Shown piece by piece: positions 9,632 through 17,805 of a stretch of DNA of 64,000 nucleotides (positions are counted from its first letter, which is position 1; the number at the start of each line of letters is the position of its first letter). The notes beneath the pieces are model-generated. The model was not told the origin of the DNA. It was given only the letters and a program-made list of their open reading frames with translations, and made no database searches. Source of the stretch: Paucibacter sp. DJ2R-2. Its GTDB lineage: Bacteria; Pseudomonadota; Gammaproteobacteria; Burkholderiales; Burkholderiaceae_C. Position numbers and translations under genes: made by a program. Location: positions 1 to 64,000 of the forward strand of contig NZ_JAJIRT010000004.1 in the NCBI RefSeq assembly GCF_025717675.1, in the 5' to 3' direction.

Positions 9632-10860
9632 AGCCGCCCTTTCAGCGCCAACATGGGCTCGAAGATCCATTCGATCAGACGCCGCTCGCTGAGCATCACG
9701 TCGGCCTCCACCTGCATATCGGCTTGCAAGGCCACCGGCTGGCCATAGGCCATCACGGTCTGACTCAAGGGTCGAACCAGCACGCGGTAGCTGCGCTCAC
9801 CCGCACTGCTGCTGCCCACTTGAGCCAGCAGGGCCGCCCGCGAAACCTCCTGCACCACGCCCTCATGCTGGCCAAACTTTTGATACGGGAAGGCCGCATA
9901 GCGCAGGGCCACTTTTTGCCCGGGCCGCACGAAAGCCGCCGCACTTGATGGCAGCTGCAGCTGCGCCTGCAGTGCAGCGCCAGCCGGCAACAAGAGTGCC
10001 AACACCTGGCCGGCCACCACTGTCTGTCCGGCATGGGCCTGCAGCGAGGTCAGCACGCCGTCCACCGGCGCACGCAGCTGCCATTCATGCCGTCCCTGGG
10101 CTTCGGCCAGCTCCTGTTGCAAAGCCGCCAGCTGACGCTCAACCAAAGCTCGTGGGCTGCCATCGCGCAGCCCCTGGGCGCGCAGTTCCGACTCCACGGC
10201 CACCAGCTGCTTGCGAATTTCACGTTCATTGCGTTCCAAGGCAGCCAAGCGAGCCTGCTGATCCAGCACCTCGTCGGCACGCTGCTGCACCTGCAGACCC
10301 GACGCGAAGCCCGTGCCCTGCAAGGCCTCAAAGCGCGCCAGGGCTTCTTGCGCCGACTGAAGGCGGCGCCGCAGCAGCAATTGTTCAGCCTGAGCGCGCG
10401 GCAACTCCGCCATGAGTTCGCGGCGCTTCTGGCGCAAGGCTTCACCCTGGGTGACGGCCAATGCATCCAGGCGAAGCAGCTCAGCCTGCAGGCTGCCACG
10501 CTGCTGCTCCAGGCTGCGCACCGCGCCCTGTGCCAGGTCGCCGGCCTCGGCCGGACGCTCGACACGCAGACGAAACAAGGCCTGGCCCCGGCGCACCGCC
10601 GCGCCCTCGCCCACCAAGGCCTCGGCCACCAATCCCGGCTGCAAAGCGGCGAGGTTGACCAGACCTCGGTCCGGCACCAGATGGCCACTGACCCGAGCTC
10701 GCTGGGTGTAGCTGACGAAAAACAGCATCAGCAACACGCCCAGCCCCAGGGCCAGAGAAGCCATCGAGATCAACCAAAAGCTGCGTGGGCTGCGCAGCAA
10801 AACACGCCCCTGACCATGGCCATGACGCTGATGATCCAAAGCGGCTTGACGGAACTGCAT
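9628..10860 (-). CDS. HlyD-family periplasmic adaptor of the lanthipeptide exporter
   Basis: 410 residues: a cytoplasmic N-terminus, one transmembrane helix at about 28-50 (SLALGLGVLLMLFFV), a first lipoyl half, a long coiled-coil hairpin rich in Gln, Ala and Arg, and a second lipoyl/beta-barrel part. Such adaptors link an inner-membrane ABC exporter to a TolC channel, as in Gram-negative microcin secretion. No TolC gene is in the window, so a shared one is likely used. The ATG at 10860 has GGAG 8 bases upstream; a TTG at 10884 is the only upstream alternative. The stop overlaps the exporter start. Confidence 0.9.
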   Translation of the reverse strand: MQFRQAALDHQRHGHGQGRVLLRSPRSFWLISMASLALGLGVLLMLFFVSYTQRARVSGHLVPDRGLVNLAALQPGLVAEALVGEGAAVRRGQALFRLRVERPAEAGDLAQGAVRSLEQQRGSLQAELLRLDALAVTQGEALRQKRRELMAELPRAQAEQLLLRRRLQSAQEALARFEALQGTGFASGLQVQQRADEVLDQQARLAALERNEREIRKQLVAVESELRAQGLRDGSPRALVERQLAALQQELAEAQGRHEWQLRAPVDGVLTSLQAHAGQTVVAGQVLALLLPAGAALQAQLQLPSSAAAFVRPGQKVALRYAAFPYQKFGQHEGVVQEVSRAALLAQVGSSSAGERSYRVLVRPLSQTVMAYGQPVALQADMQVEADVMLSERRLIEWIFEPMLALKGRL

Positions 10861-10885
10861 GCGAATCACTCCGGCAAGGTTCAAA

Positions 10886-10911
10886 GCCCGAAAGGACAGA
10901 ACCTTTCGGGC
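10886..10911 (-). terminator. Attenuator-like hairpin between precursor and export genes
   Basis: Perfect 10-bp inverted repeat GCCCGAAAGG/CCTTTCGGGC with a 6-base loop, followed in the minus direction by only TTTG. It lies 57 bases after the first precursor's stop and 25 bases before the adaptor start. A weak terminator here would let precursors be made in excess over exporter, as in other lantibiotic operons. It may also protect the upstream mRNA end. Confidence 0.55.
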
Positions 10912-10968
10912 CGACCTCGCAGGTCCGGGGCGACTCAGCGCCGCCGCCGGACCCGCGCGATCAGGGCT

Positions 10969-11247
10969 TCAGCACAGATCGCTGTTGGCGCCACCACAAC
11001 GCGGCGTGCGGGACGCCGGCGGGCAGGCATTGCTGACGCAATTCGCGCTGGCCGGCGGGCAGCCCTGCGTCTGTGGCACGCCGGTTGGGCAGCCAGTCGC
11101 GGCATTGACCGTGATGCAGGGGCGGTTGGTCGGATCGTCGCCACAGGCAGCGATCGAGGTGTAGCCGCCAGCCACATCGCTGAGCTCGGCTTGGCTGAGC
11201 TGACGCACCGAGGTGGTGGCCAGATGGAGTTTGTCGATTTTCTTCAT
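10969..11247 (-). CDS. lanA1: Lanthipeptide precursor peptide 1
   Basis: 92 residues, not a family I can name. The leader (1-28) begins MKKIDKLHLATTSVRQLS and ends SDVAGG, a double-glycine site for the C39 exporter. The 64-residue core has 8 Cys (35, 44, 53, 63, 70, 75, 84, 92) and 12 Ser/Thr, enough for several lanthionine rings, and is rich in Pro, Gly and Asn with no Trp. TQGCPP and SNACPP follow a [ST]-x-x-C-P-P pattern shared with precursor 2. The leader is nearly the same as that of precursor 2, so both are likely substrates of the upstream LanB and LanC. Activity is unknown. Confidence 0.85.
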   Translation of the reverse strand: MKKIDKLHLATTSVRQLSQAELSDVAGGYTSIAACGDDPTNRPCITVNAATGCPTGVPQTQGCPPASANCVSNACPPASRTPRCGGANSDLC

Positions 11248-11336
11248 GGTCTTGATGGGATTGCTTGTTGAGCGGCCGGCTGGCCGCCCGGGTTACAGGT
11301 CGCCAAGGCAGGCCTCGTCAAGAGACCCGCACTCAC

Positions 11337-11588
11337 TCACACGCACCAGCCTTTGGTGGCCCAAGGTGGGCAAGCCGTCGTGTGCGCCGGAGGGCAGGTG
11401 GCCGAGACCGGCGGCGGGCAGGTGTTGGTCCGGCACGGATCGTTGCTCGGGCACGGGCCGCAGTAGGCGTTGGACAGCGAGGTGTTGCCCGTCGGGCCGC
11501 CATCAGCGCCGACCACCTGGTCGACTTCGGCGGGCGACAGACTGCGCACCGAGGTGGTGCTCAGCTTCAGTCGATCTGATTTGCTCAT
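11337..11588 (-). CDS. lanA2: Lanthipeptide precursor peptide 2
   Basis: 83 residues. The start at 11588 has AAGGA 6 bases upstream and begins a leader, MSKSDRLKLSTTSVRSLS, collinear with that of precursor 1; the frame is open further upstream to 11777 without such support. Alignment puts VVGA (25-28) opposite VAGG, so cleavage after Ala28 is likely; a GG at 30-31 is the alternative. The core has 7 Cys (43, 46, 52, 57, 65, 73, 82) and 12 Ser/Thr, with TNTCPP, SATCPP and TTACPP repeating the [ST]-x-x-C-P-P pattern. Two Trp (76 and 81) lie near the C-terminus. Confidence 0.85.
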   Translation of the reverse strand: MSKSDRLKLSTTSVRSLSPAEVDQVVGADGGPTGNTSLSNAYCGPCPSNDPCRTNTCPPPVSATCPPAHTTACPPWATKGWCV

Positions 11589-11773
11589 GGAGTTTCCTTG
11601 TCGAGTTGGAATGCGGCCGGCATTGGCCGCAAACGAAGTGCAGGGCTGTTCACGGCAACCCCAAGGCGGCTCCTCTTCGCGCCCCGGGCTCCGTGCAGCC
11701 CCGGTCGCGGCCAAGGCCGCCGTCGCTGCTGCACCGTCAGGCCCGGCCGAGCCATCGGGTGCATCAGACGAAT

Positions 11774-13030
11774 TCAAGTCATTGCTGTGTCTGGCTCAGC
11801 CACGGCCGGGTCCCACGCTCGGGCGTCACCGATCCACAAAGCCCTTTGGCCGGCCAGAAAGGGCAGGCTCCAGGGCAGCGCCAATGGACCGCTGCCTTGC
11901 TCCGCGAGGACCAGGGCAAGACCGGCATAGCCCTCCAGCAGACTGAGATTGGGGTCAGGATCCTGTTCCAGCAGCGTCAACAGACCGGCTTCACCGTCCA
12001 GCGGATGACACTGCTCGAAGCGGCCCGCCAACTCCTCTTGGCCCGGCGCCAGCTGGCGCAGCAACCAGGCTGAACCCACGCTGCCATGGCAGAGCCAGGC
12101 GTCGACAAAGCCCAGGCCCAACAAGGGCCGCTGGCTCAGGGTCTGCAGCAGGCGCTGGGCCCAGGCTTCCAGCGCGGGTTCGTCGAGGGCCAAGGCGGAC
12201 AGTTGCAAGGCCGCCGCCGTGCCCAGATCGCCATAGCACCAGGCGCAGCGGGTCAAGCCCGGGGCTTCGACCGCGGCGCCGAAATGTGAGCGCCCGTCTT
12301 GTGACTCATGACGGCGCAGGTGGCGCAGTGCGCCATGCAGCAAACCTCGCGCTTCGCCCTGTCCGCTGCGGCCACTGGCCAGTGCAAAAGCCAATGCCGC
12401 CAGCACACCCGCCTGGCCGTGGGCCAGGCCCAGATCGGTACAGCCGGTCGGATGCGCGTCACCCATGGGAAAGCCGCGAATCCAGGCCGGCGGGGTGAAC
12501 CAGAAGACTTCCTCGCCGGCCGCGGTCTGAACACGCGTAGCCCGGCTGCTCAGCCGGGCCAGACAGGCTGCGACCAAAGGCAACCGGCTGCCCTGGCGCT
12601 CACGGTAGGCGGCATAGACGAGCAAACCGGCGAGGCCGCTGATGACGTCAAAGTGCTCGGGCAGATCGCGGTCATGTCGCAAACCGTCCAGAAGATGCTC
12701 GTCGGCCTCTTGGGCCGCATCCTCGGCCATGCCCAAGCCGTAAGCCCGGTCCAACTCCAGAGCTGCGAAAAGCAGGCCTTGAGCACCCTGGAACAGTCCG
12801 TGCGGATAGCGCGGCAGCAACTCCAGCAAACGCATCAACGCCTCGGCCATCCAATCGGCTGCGATGCGTGTATCGGGCGCCGCGCGCGCGTCCAGGGCGG
12901 CCAGGCAAAGCAGCTGACCGGCGGCGCCGCAGGCATAGCTGGCATCCGTCCAGGGCTGTTCCAGTCGCTGCAGCAGGCGCGTCCGCAGGGCTGCGATCAG
13001 CCGCCCTGATGGGCTCGCTTCGGCCTTCAT
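11774..13030 (-). CDS. lanC: Lanthionine synthetase C-like cyclase
   Basis: 418 residues, the size of NisC-type cyclases, which add Cys thiols to dehydrated Ser/Thr to close (methyl)lanthionine rings. The zinc ligands are visible: Cys265 in CAWCYGDLG and Cys314-His315 in LCHGSVG. Other family motifs are LAHGQAG (202-208), the GLF/GAQG segment near 78-85 and the final LLEGYAGLALVL (364-375). The ATG overlaps the stop of the dehydratase gene (ATGA), so the two are translationally coupled. All the catalytic residues I know are present. Confidence 0.93.
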   Translation of the reverse strand: MKAEASPSGRLIAALRTRLLQRLEQPWTDASYACGAAGQLLCLAALDARAAPDTRIAADWMAEALMRLLELLPRYPHGLFQGAQGLLFAALELDRAYGLGMAEDAAQEADEHLLDGLRHDRDLPEHFDVISGLAGLLVYAAYRERQGSRLPLVAACLARLSSRATRVQTAAGEEVFWFTPPAWIRGFPMGDAHPTGCTDLGLAHGQAGVLAALAFALASGRSGQGEARGLLHGALRHLRRHESQDGRSHFGAAVEAPGLTRCAWCYGDLGTAAALQLSALALDEPALEAWAQRLLQTLSQRPLLGLGFVDAWLCHGSVGSAWLLRQLAPGQEELAGRFEQCHPLDGEAGLLTLLEQDPDPNLSLLEGYAGLALVLAEQGSGPLALPWSLPFLAGQRALWIGDARAWDPAVAEPDTAMT

Positions 13031-16000
13031 GCATCGCTCCCTTGCGCCACAGGACGACGCGCCTGACGGGCCCGTTCCAGGCGACGGGCAAAGTCATACA
13101 GCAGGGTCTCGTGGCGGCGTGGCTCGCTCGGCGCCAGCCGGTTGCAATGCATATGGAGCAGGCTGTGCATCACGCTCTCACGCTGCACCTCGGGTAGAGC
13201 CGACAAGTGCACATTCAGCTCAGCCAAGAGCGCCAGCCGGCGCGGCTCACTGCGCTGCAGCTGCTGCTGCCAGGCGCCCAGGTGGCCCTGGCCCCTCTGC
13301 AAACCCTCCAGCTCACGGCGGAACTCGCGGAAGCGTGCGCCGATGGCCACGAGAGCGGCCGAGCGGCCACTGGCACCGGATTGTTCTTCCAGGAACTGAC
13401 GAGACAAGGTGTCGAGCAGTGCTTCGCGCTGCTGCGGTTCCGGGCTCAGCAATCGGGCATAGGCATCGACCGAGGCCAGAGCGAACAGCCAGCGCGGCGG
13501 AGCACCGTCCGGGTCGGTCTCGGTCGCGGCAGCCTCCAGATCGAGCAGGGCCAGAGCATCGTCGGAATCGATGGCGAACAGCTGCTCGCACAGCCGCAGG
13601 CCATGCGGGCCGCCATAGCGCTGCGACTCCGGTAGGTAGTCGTCGCCCTGCACGCGCCAGAGCAGGCCCGCACGCTGAGCGTCGGCCAAGCACGCCAGCA
13701 ATTGCTCGTGCGCCAGGATCAAGGCCGCGCGATCTCGGCCTTGCAGACGCAAGCGCAGGTGCTCGAAACTGTCCTGATAGCGGACGAAGAACCACGTCTT
13801 GATCAGCCCTTGCATCTGCAACTGACGCAAGCAGGGCGCCACCCATTCGCGCAACACCCGGTCGGCATAACCGGCACCGGTGTAGAGGCGCAGATAGACC
13901 CAGTCCTCCAAGATTGGGCGGCGTTCACCCTCGCCCTGCAGACCGGCACGTTCCGGGTTCCAAGGCTGGGCACGGCGGGTCTTCGCTTGCCGCGGCCGGC
14001 GCAGCGGCAGCACCCATTCCTGGCTGCGCTGGCCAAACTCCTGCTGCGCAGCCGCCGTGTTCAGGGCCAGGCATTCATGCAAGGCCACTTGCGGCAATTT
14101 GATGATGTCATCGAGCAGCAGGCTGACCGAAGCCGGGTTGTCCAAATCCACCGGCAGATGGTTGTCGTGCTGATCCCAGGTGACAAAGCGGGGCAAATTC
14201 AGAGCCTCTCGCCAGGCGCTCAAGCCACCTTCCACCACGGCTTGATTCAAGGCCGCGATCTGCTTGGCATCAAGCAGGCAGCGTGCTCGCGCGAGGATCA
14301 CACCCTCGAACTCCAAGCGTGGCAGCCACGGCAGGTGTTGGACAGCGGCCGGCCAGGCAAAGCCCAGCCAGGGCCCGTCCTCATCCTGCAATCCAGCCAA
14401 AAACTCGTAGGCGCCAAGCTGGCGCGCATGGTAGTTGTGGGCGCTGCTGAGGCGCGGGATGACCCGGCGCCCACTGCGCAGTTCACGCAGCACAAATCGA
14501 TCACCGAGCAGCTGAATGCTCAGATCCGAGAGCCACAGCTGCTGCTCGCGCGGCCGGTCGCTGCTGCCCGCGAACACCAATTCGTGGCTGGCCAGCGAGG
14601 GCCGCCGCAGGATGTTGAGCAGGCGATCCTGCGGGTGGTGGATCAGCTCCGCGTAAATGCAGTCGGGGTTCTCGTCACGATGTTCGCGGGCGTAGTGGGA
14701 GGCGGCCTCGCTGAGCTCGGGGCTCAGGTGGCAGAAACGAGCGATCAGCTCCAGGCCATTGCGCCCACCCATGCCGCGCAACTCGAACTGTGGTGCCTGG
14801 CCAGGCGCCGTCGGCAACACGCCCAACTGGGCGTAAACGCCCTCAGGCAGGCTCAAGGACGCGGGTTCGCCCAGGCTTTGCAAATCCGCACGCGACAGGG
14901 TGATGCAAGCAGCACCCGGCCCCTGGGCAAACAGGCGGCTCAGCACCAGGCGCTCGAAGGCCAGCAGCGGTGCTTGCACGGCGCCGCCTTCGCCGGGACT
15001 TGCACCACCCAGGCGCAAGCCCTGCAGCAGTGGCGAAGCCAGGGCACCACGGTTCGGATAAGCAAGGCCCAGCTCCGGATGCAGGGCGAAGGCGAGATTG
15101 ACCTCGCGATCCTCGAAACGCTCGCGGAACAAGCGCTTGTAGTCCTGCTGCACCGACGAGGGCCTTGCCGTGTGGCGCATCAGCAGTTGCAAGCGCTGCA
15201 CCAGATCGGCGGCCAGAGCCGGGGCGACCCGGGCCGGGCGCGCATCCAAGGTGTCGATCTGCAGCACGCCGCGACTGAGATCCTCCGGGCCGATCTGACC
15301 CTCGATCGTGGCCCGCAAGGCCTGATAGGCCCCGACCAGTGAGGCCGAGCTGTCCGCCTGCGCACGCAGCTCGTGCAGCTGCCGCTGGATCTGGCGCAAG
15401 GGCAGCAGGGCAGGATGGTCCGGCGACTGGGCCAGCGCCTGGTCCAGGCTGCAGGCATTGCTGGCCGTCGGCGCCAGCAGGGGCAGGATCAAACGGCGCT
15501 CGATCAGCTGATGCAGAAACTCAGCGGCATCGTCGGCGTCGACCTCCAAGCCTAAAGCGAGCTCCTCCCGCAGATCGGCAAAGCTGCGCGGCGACTGAGC
15601 CAGCCGCTGCAAAAGCGCCAGTGCTTCGCTGTGAGCCAGTTCTACGGCCCGATAGCTGCGCTGACGATTGGCCTGGTACACCCAGTCGACGTAACTCAGG
15701 TGGGCACCGCAGCGGAAGGCCGTGTTGCTGAACTGCCAACGCAGGGCTTCCCGCCAGCTCCGGTCTTGCAAGGCCGCATCGATCAGCCAAGCCTCGACGC
15801 CGCTGTCCAGATGAATACCCCGGCGCAGCGCCGGCGCGGCAGGGCCGGAATCGGCGAGCCCGGCCACCTCGGTGCTGATGCGAGCCAGTTGCACCTGAGC
15901 AAACAGGCCAAACGGCGTGCAGCGATAGGCCGCTCGGCTCACGAAGCGAGCCAGGCTGGCGATCAGCTTCTTGCGTTCGCTGGCACTTCGGCTGACATCG

Positions 16001-16203
16001 CCCGTTCCTTGGCGCAGATCCAGCAAGCGCGCATGCAAAGACGGGCTGGACACATACAAGGCTTCGTCCACCAAGGGCAGCGCGCATTGATCCAGGATGT
16101 ATTGCTCGCGATCCGAGCTCCGGCACCAATCCTCGAACTGCCCCAGTGGCAGCAGCGGATGGCGCAGCAAGGCGAAATCGCCCGGCGCAACGAGTTCTTC
16201 CAT
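13027..16203 (-). CDS. lanB: Class I lanthipeptide dehydratase (full-length LanB)
   Basis: 1058 residues in one chain, combining both domains of NisB-type enzymes. The N-terminal domain glutamylates Ser/Thr with Glu-tRNA and carries the signature RCTPFGLFA at 94-102. The C-terminal elimination domain begins near 740 (EDWVYLRLYTG) and includes FFVRYQDSFEHLRLR and RYGGPHGL. The product is a peptide with dehydroalanine and dehydrobutyrine for LanC to cyclise. It is the first gene of the minus-strand locus, with 440 bases of non-coding DNA upstream. Full-length LanB with a Gram-negative C39/HlyD export system is uncommon in Burkholderiales as far as I know. Confidence 0.95.
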   Translation of the reverse strand: MEELVAPGDFALLRHPLLPLGQFEDWCRSSDREQYILDQCALPLVDEALYVSSPSLHARLLDLRQGTGDVSRSASERKKLIASLARFVSRAAYRCTPFGLFAQVQLARISTEVAGLADSGPAAPALRRGIHLDSGVEAWLIDAALQDRSWREALRWQFSNTAFRCGAHLSYVDWVYQANRQRSYRAVELAHSEALALLQRLAQSPRSFADLREELALGLEVDADDAAEFLHQLIERRLILPLLAPTASNACSLDQALAQSPDHPALLPLRQIQRQLHELRAQADSSASLVGAYQALRATIEGQIGPEDLSRGVLQIDTLDARPARVAPALAADLVQRLQLLMRHTARPSSVQQDYKRLFRERFEDREVNLAFALHPELGLAYPNRGALASPLLQGLRLGGASPGEGGAVQAPLLAFERLVLSRLFAQGPGAACITLSRADLQSLGEPASLSLPEGVYAQLGVLPTAPGQAPQFELRGMGGRNGLELIARFCHLSPELSEAASHYAREHRDENPDCIYAELIHHPQDRLLNILRRPSLASHELVFAGSSDRPREQQLWLSDLSIQLLGDRFVLRELRSGRRVIPRLSSAHNYHARQLGAYEFLAGLQDEDGPWLGFAWPAAVQHLPWLPRLEFEGVILARARCLLDAKQIAALNQAVVEGGLSAWREALNLPRFVTWDQHDNHLPVDLDNPASVSLLLDDIIKLPQVALHECLALNTAAAQQEFGQRSQEWVLPLRRPRQAKTRRAQPWNPERAGLQGEGERRPILEDWVYLRLYTGAGYADRVLREWVAPCLRQLQMQGLIKTWFFVRYQDSFEHLRLRLQGRDRAALILAHEQLLACLADAQRAGLLWRVQGDDYLPESQRYGGPHGLRLCEQLFAIDSDDALALLDLEAAATETDPDGAPPRWLFALASVDAYARLLSPEPQQREALLDTLSRQFLEEQSGASGRSAALVAIGARFREFRRELEGLQRGQGHLGAWQQQLQRSEPRRLALLAELNVHLSALPEVQRESVMHSLLHMHCNRLAPSEPRRHETLLYDFARRLERARQARRPVAQGSDA

Positions 16204-16305
16204 GGTCTCCCTCCGGCGAATTCGCTCGGTTGCTGGGGTCCATGCCCAAGGGCCGGACCCATCCAGGGCGGCTCAGGGCGCAGACGCGGAACTGCAAAGC
16301 TGTAC

Positions 16306-16335
16306 TGCTACTGCTGGAACTGCTACTGCTGGAAC
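16306..16335. repeat. 15-bp perfect tandem duplication upstream of lanB
   Basis: Two exact copies of TGCTACTGCTGGAAC with partial copies on both sides, built from CTGCT/CTGGAA units. It lies about 100-130 bases before the LanB start, in what would be the untranslated leader. On the minus strand one frame reads as a poly-serine run, which I regard as non-coding. Confidence 0.85.
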
Positions 16336-16505
16336 TGCTGGAAACGCGGGGCTCGATCGGCCGCGGCAACAAGGCCACGACCGAAGAAAACTTCGGGCGG
16401 GACCTGCGCACAAACCTCAATCAAGCGAAGCTGTCGCTCAGGAACGACTTGAATGCCGGGCGAGACCCGACCAGATCTTTCCCCTTTCTGACACTGCATC
16501 ACGCA

Positions 16506-16523
16506 AATACCAGGAAGAGTCCA
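16506..16523 (-). promoter_or_regulatory. Weak NagQ-like half/full site upstream of lanB
   Basis: Minus strand TGGACTC-TTCC-TGGTATT: one perfect and one degenerate half site, three mismatches in all. It is exactly 32 bp from the stronger site at 16538, about three helical turns, so cooperative binding is possible. Confidence 0.3.
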
Positions 16524-16537
16524 AATCGCTTATTTCG

Positions 16538-16555
16538 AATACCAATTTAATACCC
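16538..16555 (-). promoter_or_regulatory. NagQ-like operator upstream of the lanthipeptide operon
   Basis: Minus strand GGGTATT-AAAT-TGGTATT, one mismatch from TGGTATT-N4-TGGTATT and sharing AAAYTGGTATT with the nag promoter site at 25448. It lies 335 bases before LanB and points the same way as both operons. Two sites this good would be rare by chance (about 0.02 expected in the window on both strands at equal base composition). Function is inferred. Confidence 0.55.
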
Positions 16556-16643
16556 GATGGGGATTCAGGTAATTGCCGCAAACCCGTAGGCCGAACCGAC
16601 CGCGTGGTTCTCAGACCCGCCGCCCGGCGACAAGAACAGGCGC

Positions 16644-17714
16644 TCAGACCTTGATATAGATCCGGCGCGCGTCCAGAACGCGGACGATCAGCGCCCACAC
16701 CGCCACGAATGCCAGCGCAAACGCCAGTGAGGCGTTGAACGGCCCGGCCAAGCGGCCGATCCAGCCGAAGGCGCCGGCGTAGAGCGGGGCCATCAAGCCG
16801 AAACCTTCGAGCACCACCGTGCACATCCAGGCGCCGGCGTATGCGGCGATGGCGTTGACACCAAAGCTGCGACCCAGCGCCGGCCAGCCGGCTTGGTCGA
16901 TCAGGCGGTGGGCCAGGGCCAGGGCCAGGGCGCCAAGGCCGCCGGTCCAGAGCACGAAGCTCGGGGTCCAGAGTTGCTTGTTGAGCGGCTGGAACTCAGC
17001 CACCAACAGGCCCAGACAAGCACTGCCCAGACCAAGCAGCCAGAGGCTTTGCCGCTGGGCGCGGCGCAGGTACTGGCCGGCTTGCAGGCCCAGCAGGCTG
17101 GTGGCCAGCGCGCCGAGGGTGCTGACCAAGCCTTCCGGATCGTGACCCAGGCCGGTAGCCGCATTCCACTCATAGCCAAAGCGACCGAACAAGGCGGCGT
17201 CCCAGCGCGAGGCGATATTGCCCACCTTGTCGAGGCTGCCGCCCCAGGCCAGCAGCGCGCCATAACCCAGCAGCAGCGCGGCCAAGAGCCACCACAGCTG
17301 AGCCTGGCGGCGCAGGTGGAGAACGACCAGGCCCGTCACGGCAAAGCAGATGGCAATGCGCTGCAGCACGCCAGGGATGCGCAGCTCGGGCTTGCCCATC
17401 AGCCACCAGGCCAAGAGGTGCAGCACCAGACCCAGGGCCAGGATGCGCAGGGCACGGATCAGCACCGTGCGGCGCAGCGGCGCCAGCGGCGCTTGCGCAT
17501 CGACACGCGGGCCAAGAGCCAAGGCCAGCGAGACGCCGACGATGAAGAGGAAGAAAGGAAAGATCAGGTCGGTGGGCGTGCAGCCATGCCAAGCCGAATG
17601 CTCGAGCGGCGCGTAGACATGACCCCAATCGCCGGGGTTGTTGACCAGCAGCATGGCCGCCACCGCCAGGCCTCGCAAAGCGTCGACCGACCCAAACCGT
17701 TGGCTAGCGCTCAT
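16644..17714 (-). CDS. nagX: NagX-like membrane protein (acyltransferase, DUF5009/HGSNAT type)
   Basis: 356 residues, nearly all in hydrophobic helices, with VDALRGLAVAAMLLVNNPGD at the N-terminus and DLIFPFFLFIVGVSLAL nearby, typical of the heparan-alpha-glucosaminide N-acetyltransferase/NagX family. Such genes accompany GlcNAc and chitin catabolic genes in many proteobacteria; their reaction there is not settled, with acetyl transfer to amino sugar across the inner membrane one suggestion. The start at 17714 has a GGGCGG-rich site and fits the family start; an in-frame ATG at 17738 lacks one. Last gene of the nag operon, 91 bases after the GH16-like gene. Confidence 0.88.
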   Translation of the reverse strand: MSASQRFGSVDALRGLAVAAMLLVNNPGDWGHVYAPLEHSAWHGCTPTDLIFPFFLFIVGVSLALALGPRVDAQAPLAPLRRTVLIRALRILALGLVLHLLAWWLMGKPELRIPGVLQRIAICFAVTGLVVLHLRRQAQLWWLLAALLLGYGALLAWGGSLDKVGNIASRWDAALFGRFGYEWNAATGLGHDPEGLVSTLGALATSLLGLQAGQYLRRAQRQSLWLLGLGSACLGLLVAEFQPLNKQLWTPSFVLWTGGLGALALALAHRLIDQAGWPALGRSFGVNAIAAYAGAWMCTVVLEGFGLMAPLYAGAFGWIGRLAGPFNASLAFALAFVAVWALIVRVLDARRIYIKV

Positions 17715-17805
17715 CGCGGCCCGCCCTTTCCATCGCATGCAAACAAGAACACAGATTCACTCGACCCAAGAAGCGAACTCGGGCGAACGGTCACGGCGAC
17801 CGGAA

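Larger units (their letters stand above)
16204..16643. other. Lanthipeptide operon promoter region
   Basis: 440 bases between the NagX stop and the LanB start, with no convincing gene. It contains a 15-bp tandem repeat (16306-16335) and two NagQ-like sites (16506-16523 and 16538-16555). I could not fix a clear -35/-10 pair, though TATTAAAT inside the main site may be a -10. Read-through from the nag operon is also possible since no terminator is visible. Confidence 0.6.

Noticed and set aside
7679-9748. 689-residue open frame on the plus strand over the exporter gene
   Set aside because: Antisense shadow of lanT, with low-complexity His/Gln-rich product.
11589-11777. 63-residue N-terminal extension of precursor 2
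   Set aside because: The shorter start has a good ribosome-binding site and its leader aligns from the first residue with that of precursor 1; the extension is Ala/Gly/Pro-rich non-coding-like sequence.
16204-16420. Minus-strand frame with a poly-serine run upstream of lanB, considered as a third precursor or leader ORF
   Set aside because: The serine run comes from the 15-bp tandem repeat; there is no leader like those of the two precursors, no double-glycine site, and the frame runs on out of frame into lanB.
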